From NCBI GenBank assembly GCA_900465665.1, contig UBJO01000028.1, positions 1 through 64,000 on the forward strand: a stretch of 64,000 nt of DNA. The letters run 5' to 3'. The stretch comes from Hyphomicrobiales bacterium. GTDB lineage: Bacteria; Pseudomonadota; Alphaproteobacteria; Rhizobiales; Rhizobiaceae. The notes beneath the pieces were generated by a model. That model was not told the DNA's origin and searched no databases. It saw only the letters and a program-made list of their open reading frames with translations. Position 1 is the first letter of the stretch. Each line of letters begins with the position of its first letter. This document shows positions 58,524-64,000 of the stretch, piece by piece. Both the position numbers and the translations under genes were made by a program.

Positions 58524-60281
58524 ATGAACCTTTTTACCGATTTCGAAGCCAGGATTAAAACCGCCCTTGAACAGATCGAACTGGTCAAGGAAAAGCGATC
58601 CGAGCTGGATTTCGGACGCATTGCCGTCGAGCCGCCGCGTGACGCGAGCCACGGCGATGTCGCGACCAATGCGGCGATGGTGCTTGCCAAGCCGCTCGGC
58701 ACCAATCCGCGCGCGCTGGCCGAAATCATCACCGAAAAGTTGAAGGAAGATCCAGACGTCGCCGAAGTATCCGTCGCGGGCCCTGGTTTCATCAACATCA
58801 GGATCGCCGTCGGCTACTGGCAGCGCCTGCTGGCCTCGATGATCACTGCTGGCACCGATTACGGTCGCTCGACGATGGGTGAGGGCCGCAAGGTCAACGT
58901 CGAATATGTTTCGGCCAACCCGACCGGCCCGATGCATGTCGGCCATTGCCGTGGCGCTGTCGTCGGCGACGCGCTGGCCAATCTCTTGTCCTTCGCCGGC
59001 TTCGACGTCACCAAGGAATACTACATCAACGACGCCGGTTCGCAGATCGACGTCTTGGCGCGCTCCGTCTTCCTGCGTTACCGCGAGGCGCTCGGCGAAA
59101 AGATCGGCGAGATCCCGGCTGGCCTCTATCCGGGCGATTATCTCGTGCCCGTCGGCGAAGCGTTGGCGCGTGACTATGGCGTCAAGCTGCACAACATGCC
59201 CGAGGATCAGTGGATGCCGCTGGTCAAGGATCGCACCATTGACGCGATGATGGTTATGATCCGCGAGGATTTGGAGGCGCTGAACGTCCATCACGACGTG
59301 TTCTTCTCCGAGCGCACGCTGCACGCCAATGGCGCTGCCGCTATCCGCACGGCCATCAACGACCTGACCTTCAAGGGCCACGTCTACAAGGGCACGCTGC
59401 CGCCGCCGAAGGGCCAGCTACCGGAAGATTGGGAAGATCGCGAACAGACGCTGTTCCGCTCGACCGAGGTCGGCGACGACATGGACCGCCCGCTGATCAA
59501 GTCCGACGGCTCCTACACTTACTTCGCCGCCGACGTCGCTTACTTCAAGAACAAGTTCGATCGCGGCTTCAGCGAGATGATCTATGTGCTCGGCGCCGAC
59601 CATGGCGGCTACGTCAAGCGCCTGGAAGCGGTCGCGCGCGGCGTGTCGGAAGGCAAGGCCAAGCTTACCGTTCTGCTGTGCCAGCTGGTCAAGCTGTTCC
59701 GCGATGGCGAGCCGGTGAAGATGTCGAAGCGCTCGGGCGACTTCGTGACGCTGCGCGATGTGGTCGAGGAAGTCGGCCGCGATTCGGTGCGGTTCATGAT
59801 GCTGTATAGAAAGAGCTCGGAGCCGTTGGACTTCGATTTCGCCAAAGTAACGGAGCAGTCGAAAGACAATCCGGTCTTTTACGTACAGTACGCGCACGCC
59901 CGTTGCATGTCTGTATTCAGGCAGGCGAAGGAGGCGTTTCCGGATCTCGACGTGTCGCCTGAGATCCTCGCGAACGCCGTGTCCGGAATCTCGGATCCTG
60001 CGGAATTACAATTGGTTGCGAAGGTTGCCGAGTTCCCTCGGTTGCTCGAGGCAGCGGCTCAATCGCAAGAGCCGCATCGTGTCGTATTCTACCTCTATGA
60101 TCTTGCCAGTTCTTTCCATGCTCATTGGAATAAGGGCAAGGATCAGGTAGACTTACGATTTATTAACGATAAGAGCCGAGAGTCTAGTATTACCAGACTA
60201 GGGCTGGTGTACGCCGTTGCGTCCGTTTTGAAGTCGGGTCTTGCCATCGCAGGAACGGCTGCGCCGGAAGAGATGCGGTAG
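58524..60281 (+). CDS. argS: Arginyl-tRNA synthetase
   Basis: A 585-residue class I synthetase: [23 protein letters not shown] is the HIGH-type motif and [18 protein letters not shown] the KMSK-type loop; the C-terminal anticodon-binding helix domain includes [16 protein letters not shown] and [18 protein letters not shown]. Start ATG 58524 ([20 protein letters not shown]). From about 59800 to the end the codon choice changes: AGA, TTA, CTA, CGA and GTA, rare before, become common although the protein is still ArgS-like. It is followed by the SPOR gene in the same direction. Confidence 0.94.
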   Translation: MNLFTDFEARIKTALEQIELVKEKRSELDFGRIAVEPPRDASHGDVATNAAMVLAKPLGTNPRALAEIITEKLKEDPDVAEVSVAGPGFINIRIAVGYWQRLLASMITAGTDYGRSTMGEGRKVNVEYVSANPTGPMHVGHCRGAVVGDALANLLSFAGFDVTKEYYINDAGSQIDVLARSVFLRYREALGEKIGEIPAGLYPGDYLVPVGEALARDYGVKLHNMPEDQWMPLVKDRTIDAMMVMIREDLEALNVHHDVFFSERTLHANGAAAIRTAINDLTFKGHVYKGTLPPPKGQLPEDWEDREQTLFRSTEVGDDMDRPLIKSDGSYTYFAADVAYFKNKFDRGFSEMIYVLGADHGGYVKRLEAVARGVSEGKAKLTVLLCQLVKLFRDGEPVKMSKRSGDFVTLRDVVEEVGRDSVRFMMLYRKSSEPLDFDFAKVTEQSKDNPVFYVQYAHARCMSVFRQAKEAFPDLDVSPEILANAVSGISDPAELQLVAKVAEFPRLLEAAAQSQEPHRVVFYLYDLASSFHAHWNKGKDQVDLRFINDKSRESSITRLGLVYAVASVLKSGLAIAGTAAPEEMR

Positions 60282-60340
60282 CGTCACCATTTACCCACAA
60301 TGCGCTGGCACGAAACCTTTGCATTTGCGAGTGGATGAGT

Positions 60341-63300
60341 ATGGCAGATAAACAGCGGGCGTATGACACGCGTAACGATGCGAACCTCTTTGCTGACGAT
60401 GATCCCCTTGCGGAGCTTGCACGTATCGTCGGTTTTGAGCCCCGTGTAGCGGCAAACACCGTCGAAGCGGCGCCAAGGCAGGAGCCTGCCTTCAATCTCG
60501 AAGACGAACTGCTGCGCGAGTTCGAGCGTTACGACGCTCCGACCGCGCCTGCAGTCGTCGCTCATCCGATCGAGACGGCTTACGCTCAGCCTGAGCCCGT
60601 AGTCTATGCCGAGCCGGAGCCCGTTACCTACGACGAGCCCGAGCCGCACTACGAGCCCGCACAGCACTACGAGCAGGCGCCGCGCTACGAGGCCGAGCCG
60701 GTTCATTACGAAGCGCCGGTTGTCTCGGAACGGGTCGAAGACGAGGCCTTGCCTGCCGTCGAGCAGTCGTCTGTCATCGAGCAGCCCGATGCCCGCGCGA
60801 TCCTCTCGTCCGCCGATTGGGCGGCCAGCGTCTCGCGTCCTGCGGAGCCTGTCTCCGGCGGCGCTCGCGATCTGATCGAGGAGCTCGAGCTTTCGATCAG
60901 CGCCGCACCGGCACCGGTTCAGCCTGCCAAGGCCCCGCAGTGGTCAGCCGCAAGCATCCGCCTGCCGATCGCCAATTTCCATACGTCTCGCCGCGAAGAG
61001 CCGGCCGCAACGCCTGTTGCCGCCCAGGCACCTGTCGTCGAGCCGGTAGCTGTTGCTCCGCGCTTCGAAGCGCCGGCCGCCGCAAGCTTCCCCGCTGAAA
61101 TCGACCGTCATGAGCCGTCATTCGTCGTCGAGCAGCCCGTCGCTGAGCCGATCGTCGAACCTGTCGTCGACCACAGCGCCTTCGATCTGGCCGCTGCCGC
61201 CAAGGGTGGCGACGTCAAGGCCGATGCCGCGCTGACGGAAGCTGTCACCGAAGTCGACGATATCGCCTTCGATATCGATGACCTCCTGGCCGATGTATCG
61301 CAGTACCCGGTTACCGCTCGCGAAGCCGCGCCCGTGGAAGCACAGCCGGTCGCCCCGGTCGTCCACGAGCCGATCCCTGCACCGGCCTATGTGCCCGAGC
61401 CGCCTTTGGCCGTCGCTCCCGTAGCGGCAGCGCCCGTAGCGCCTCGCTATGCACCCGAGCCGTTGCCGGTCGCCGCCAAGGCAGCACCTGACGTCGAAGA
61501 CCCGTTCGCCGGCCATGACTTCGAGCTGGATCTCGAAGGCATCGAGCTTGAACTCGCCGACCTCGATTTCGTCGAGCCCGTCGTGGCCGAGGAGATCGAG
61601 CAGCCGAAGCCTCAGCCTGTTGCTGCACCGGTGGCCTACCAGCCGGCAGTCCGCCAGCCGGAGCCTGCCGCGCAGCCGGCACCCACACCGTATCAGCCGT
61701 CCGCCCCGGCACCGGCCTACCAGGCGCCCGCTTACCAGGCAGCCGCACCGGTCTACCGTTCGCCGGAGCCCGCAGCGCCGTCCTACCGTGCGCCGGCACC
61801 TGCCGTCGACACGACGGAAGAGCTGCCCTTCGATCCGTCGATGATCTCCGATGCGGAGTATCAGATGGAAGCGGTCGAGATGCACGTCCCGACGCTGCCG
61901 CCGGTCGAAAAGCACGAACCCGTTCCCGCGATGTCGGATTTCGATTTCGACGTCGATTCGGAAATCGCCAACCTGCTGACGCCAGCCAAGCCCGTCGAAG
62001 CACCCGCAAAGCAGGCTCAGGACATCCGTGCCCGCGCCCAGGCTTCTGTCGCCGCCGTGGCTTCCGTTGCACGGCCGCAGCCGGCTCAGCCGCAGGCCCA
62101 GAGCTTCGATGAATTCGAGCGCGCGCTGGAGGAAGATTTCCGCCGCAGCGTCAACGAGCCCGTGCAGCAGCGTCGCGAGACGGTGTCGGAAGTTCAGATC
62201 CAGTCGGCGAGCGACGCCGAGGATATGAGCCGCGCCCGCTCGATGAAGCGCATGCTGGCGGCAGCCGCTGCCATCGTCATCTTCGGCGGCGTCGCTTATG
62301 CTGGCTATTCCTTCCTGGCGCGCGACGGCGGCCTCGGTATCGCCACCGGCGAACCGCGTGTCATCGTGGCCGACAAGGACCCGGTCAAGGTCGTTCCGGA
62401 AAACCCGGGTGGCAAGACCGTTCCGAACCAGGACAAGGCTGTTTACGACAGCGTTGGTGGCGCCGCCACCGAAGCCCCGAAGCAGAAGTCGCTGGTGTCA
62501 AGCGACGAGCAACCGGTTGACGTCGTTCAGCGCACGCTGACGCCGGAAACGCTGCCTGAAGACAACGACGCGCCGATGCCATCCATGGCGACGCCCGTCG
62601 GCGACACCGAGGATCCGCGCCTGCTGCCGAACGACAGCGCGACCGATACGGCCGCTGCCGCTCCGTCGGATGCCGATCGTTCGCCGTCGGTCTCGGCCCG
62701 CAAGGTCCGCACCATGATCGTCAAGCCGGACGGCACGCTGGTCGCCCGCGACGAGCCGGCGCCGGAGCCTGCTGCATCCTCGCTGCCGAAGCCCACCTCG
62801 GTGCAGACGCAGAAGATCGCCGCAGGTGGTGCATCGGCTTCGGCTCCGACGATCGAACAGCTGGCCTCCGCCGACATTCGCTCGACGCCGGTCGAAGGTG
62901 CTACGCCGACCGCAAAGCAGACCTCCGAGAACGTGCTTGCCAAGGCCGCGGCGGCAACGCCTGACAGCGTCAACCCGCCGGTCCGTGCCGTAACTAGCAC
63001 CAAGACCGACACCGCGCCGACCCCGGCATCGCGTCCGGGCGCTTCGGCTCTCGCACCGGCAACGGCCGCACCGGCACCAGCCGCCCAGGCACCGAAGGAA
63101 GTCGCGGCGGTTCCGCCGGCAGCGGCACAGGCACAGCCGACGACAGCGGCTCCTGGCAGCTACGGCGTCCAGATCGCATCGCTGCCGTCTGAAGCCGAAG
63201 CCAAGAAGTCCTATGCAAGCCTGTCGAAGAAGTTCGGCGGCGTACTGGCTGGCATGCCTTACGAAATCCGCAAGGCCGACATCGCAGGCAAGGGCACCTA

Positions 63301-63397
63301 TTACCGCCTGCGCATCACCGCCGGCTCCAAGGACGAAGCAGCCGCGATCTGCGAAAAGTATCGCGCAGCCGGCGGCTCCTGCCTGATTTCGAAGTAA
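60341..63397 (+). CDS. SPOR domain inner-membrane protein
   Basis: A 1018-residue bitopic protein. Residues 1-600 are a Pro/Ala/Glu/Val-rich disordered cytoplasmic region with short acidic patches (e.g. FDIDDLL, LELADLDFVEP). One transmembrane helix lies near residue 636-656 (MLAAAAAIVIFGGVAYAGYSF), followed by a second disordered periplasmic part, and a SPOR domain ends the protein (GVQIASLPSEAEAKKSYASL through AAGGSCLISK). SPOR binds denuded glycan at the division site. Upstream ATG 60335 is also open; MADKQ is used. nagZ follows after a terminator. Confidence 0.9.
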   Translation: MADKQRAYDTRNDANLFADDDPLAELARIVGFEPRVAANTVEAAPRQEPAFNLEDELLREFERYDAPTAPAVVAHPIETAYAQPEPVVYAEPEPVTYDEPEPHYEPAQHYEQAPRYEAEPVHYEAPVVSERVEDEALPAVEQSSVIEQPDARAILSSADWAASVSRPAEPVSGGARDLIEELELSISAAPAPVQPAKAPQWSAASIRLPIANFHTSRREEPAATPVAAQAPVVEPVAVAPRFEAPAAASFPAEIDRHEPSFVVEQPVAEPIVEPVVDHSAFDLAAAAKGGDVKADAALTEAVTEVDDIAFDIDDLLADVSQYPVTAREAAPVEAQPVAPVVHEPIPAPAYVPEPPLAVAPVAAAPVAPRYAPEPLPVAAKAAPDVEDPFAGHDFELDLEGIELELADLDFVEPVVAEEIEQPKPQPVAAPVAYQPAVRQPEPAAQPAPTPYQPSAPAPAYQAPAYQAAAPVYRSPEPAAPSYRAPAPAVDTTEELPFDPSMISDAEYQMEAVEMHVPTLPPVEKHEPVPAMSDFDFDVDSEIANLLTPAKPVEAPAKQAQDIRARAQASVAAVASVARPQPAQPQAQSFDEFERALEEDFRRSVNEPVQQRRETVSEVQIQSASDAEDMSRARSMKRMLAAAAAIVIFGGVAYAGYSFLARDGGLGIATGEPRVIVADKDPVKVVPENPGGKTVPNQDKAVYDSVGGAATEAPKQKSLVSSDEQPVDVVQRTLTPETLPEDNDAPMPSMATPVGDTEDPRLLPNDSATDTAAAAPSDADRSPSVSARKVRTMIVKPDGTLVARDEPAPEPAASSLPKPTSVQTQKIAAGGASASAPTIEQLASADIRSTPVEGATPTAKQTSENVLAKAAAATPDSVNPPVRAVTSTKTDTAPTPASRPGASALAPATAAPAPAAQAPKEVAAVPPAAAQAQPTTAAPGSYGVQIASLPSEAEAKKSYASLSKKFGGVLAGMPYEIRKADIAGKGTYYRLRITAGSKDEAAAICEKYRAAGGSCLISK

Positions 63398-63418
63398 GTC
63401 TCGAAAACGGAATGATCG

Positions 63419-63452
63419 AAGAGCGGCGGGGCCTACCCGCCGCTCTTTTCGT
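63419..63452 (+). terminator. Terminator of the SPOR gene
   Basis: GAGCGGCGGG pairs with CCCGCCGCTC around a five-base loop, followed by TTTTCGTTT. Confidence 0.88.
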
Positions 63453-63527
63453 TTGTGGAGCTCCCTTTGTGCCCTTCTTTTTTGTGAATGGCAGTTGACG
63501 CTGCTCGCATTTCGCGAGGGCGTCTCT

Positions 63528-63542
63528 ATGATTCGGGTATGA
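63528..63542 (+). CDS. Four-codon leader peptide overlapping nagZ start
   Basis: ATG ATT CGG GTA TGA: a GAGGG ribosome site sits seven bases before this ATG, whereas nagZ itself has none at usable distance. The TGA overlaps the nagZ ATG (ATGA), as in coupled translation. Expression is inferred only. Confidence 0.4.
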   Translation: MIRV

Positions 63543-64000
63543 CCGAATCAAAAGCGATGATCCTTGGCTGTAGCGGCCTTTCCCTGACGCCCGAAGAGAA
63601 GGCCTTCTACGCGGGCGAGCGCCCCTGGGGCTTCATCCTGTTCGGCCGCAATATTTCCGAACCGCAGCAGATCTCTGACCTCGTGGCCGAGATGCGCGAA
63701 AGCGTCGGCTGGCACGCACCGGTGCTGATCGATCAGGAGGGCGGCCGCGTCCAGCGCATCCGCCCGCCGATCCTGCCGCATTATCCCTCCGGCCAGCAAC
63801 TGGGCGACCTTTATCGAGAGAATCCTGAAAAGGGCAAGCGCGCAGCCTGGCTGATGTCGCGCCTGCACGCCTTCGATCTCTCGAAGTTCGGCATCAACGT
63901 CGATTGTCTGCCCGTCCTGGATGTCCCGGTCGAAGGCAGCAGCAACGTCATCGGCAACCGTGCCTACGGCATGGACCCGAAGACCGTAACCGACATGGGC
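63539..64000 (+). CDS. nagZ: Beta-N-acetylhexosaminidase NagZ (partial, 5' part)
   Basis: The first 154 codons of a GH3 enzyme: MILGCSGLSLTPEEKAFY, then RPWGFILFGRNI, PVLIDQEGGRVQRIRPP and the conserved FGINVDCLPVLDVP, all as in NagZ. It removes GlcNAc from anhydromuropeptides during peptidoglycan recycling in the cytoplasm. The window ends inside it. ATG 63539 is used for homology; an in-frame ATG at 63488 would add 17 residues without a ribosome site. The SPOR gene upstream also concerns peptidoglycan. Confidence 0.9.
   Translation, partial: MTESKAMILGCSGLSLTPEEKAFYAGERPWGFILFGRNISEPQQISDLVAEMRESVGWHAPVLIDQEGGRVQRIRPPILPHYPSGQQLGDLYRENPEKGKRAAWLMSRLHAFDLSKFGINVDCLPVLDVPVEGSSNVIGNRAYGMDPKTVTDMG

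Noticed and set aside
1..64000. CRISPR arrays, rRNA operons, IS transposases
   Set aside because: No regularly spaced direct repeats, rRNA or transposase-like proteins were recognised on reading; the only repeat-rich block is the palindromic element at 23243-23533.

Overview
The window looks like chromosome from a Rhizobiaceae alphaproteobacterium (Rhizobium/Ensifer/Agrobacterium type). Three things point there: the high GC core with strong third-position bias; the gene run pcm - popZ - valS - fadL - exoR - xth - erpA - dgt - argS - SPOR protein - nagZ, which I recall as a rhizobial neighbourhood; and typical rhizobial families such as ExoR, BA14K, DUF982 and an orfA-pit operon behind a Pho box. 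All names come from reading the sequence. No database search was run.

Positions 1 to about 17.6 kb are the right arm of a tailed-phage prophage. It opens inside the tape-measure gene and runs through a tightly overlapping tail-tip cassette (440-4528), an unknown structural protein, a LamG tail fibre and a small protein. A lysis module follows: GH19 endolysin, holin-like protein, and an Rz/Rz1 spanin pair with Rz1 nested in another frame. Non-essential genes are interspersed: an O-acyltransferase, a GT-A glycosyltransferase, a broken HNH gene, DUF982 proteins (one intact, one fragment), a LigD-type DNA ligase, an all-helical protein with an RNxxxH (HEPN-like) motif, and a secreted SNase-like nuclease. 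The prophage ends just left of a tRNA-Leu(UAA) gene. No integrase or left end is visible.

Positions 17.7-32.7 kb are core metabolism and regulation: VanZ-like protein, threonine deaminase, HlyU-like protein, a diguanylate cyclase, divergent azoreductase/LysR, a 3'-nucleotidase (cpdB) whose ribosome binding site lies in a long stem-loop, PilZ protein, EamA transporter, divergent Lrp/alanine dehydrogenase, DUF1203, and a compact cysK-alaX-sseA-GNAT run. A 291-bp palindromic intergenic element sits between lysR and cpdB.

Positions 32.8-39.7 kb look like a photo-oxidative stress island: a ChrR-like anti-sigma factor, an SDR enzyme, a Cfa-type methyltransferase, DUF1365, an FAD amine-oxidase-like protein and CPD photolyase. 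Promoter-like sequences fit two stress sigma factors. TGATCC-N18-TA type sites precede chrR and phrB, and a GGAAC-N17-CGTT (EcfG-type) site precedes the SDR gene. The cognate ECF sigma gene is not in the window.

Positions 39.9-47.6 kb hold small envelope genes, an MFS exporter, tRNA-Asn, the Pho-box-controlled DUF47-pit phosphate operon, a BA14K protein with an EcfG-type promoter, a hexapeptide acyltransferase, tRNA-Cys and two tiny membrane-protein genes. Positions 47.7-64 kb carry the conserved block from pcm to a truncated nagZ. ExoR (exopolysaccharide control), PopZ (cell pole organisation) and the SPOR protein/NagZ (peptidoglycan) give it a cell-envelope flavour.
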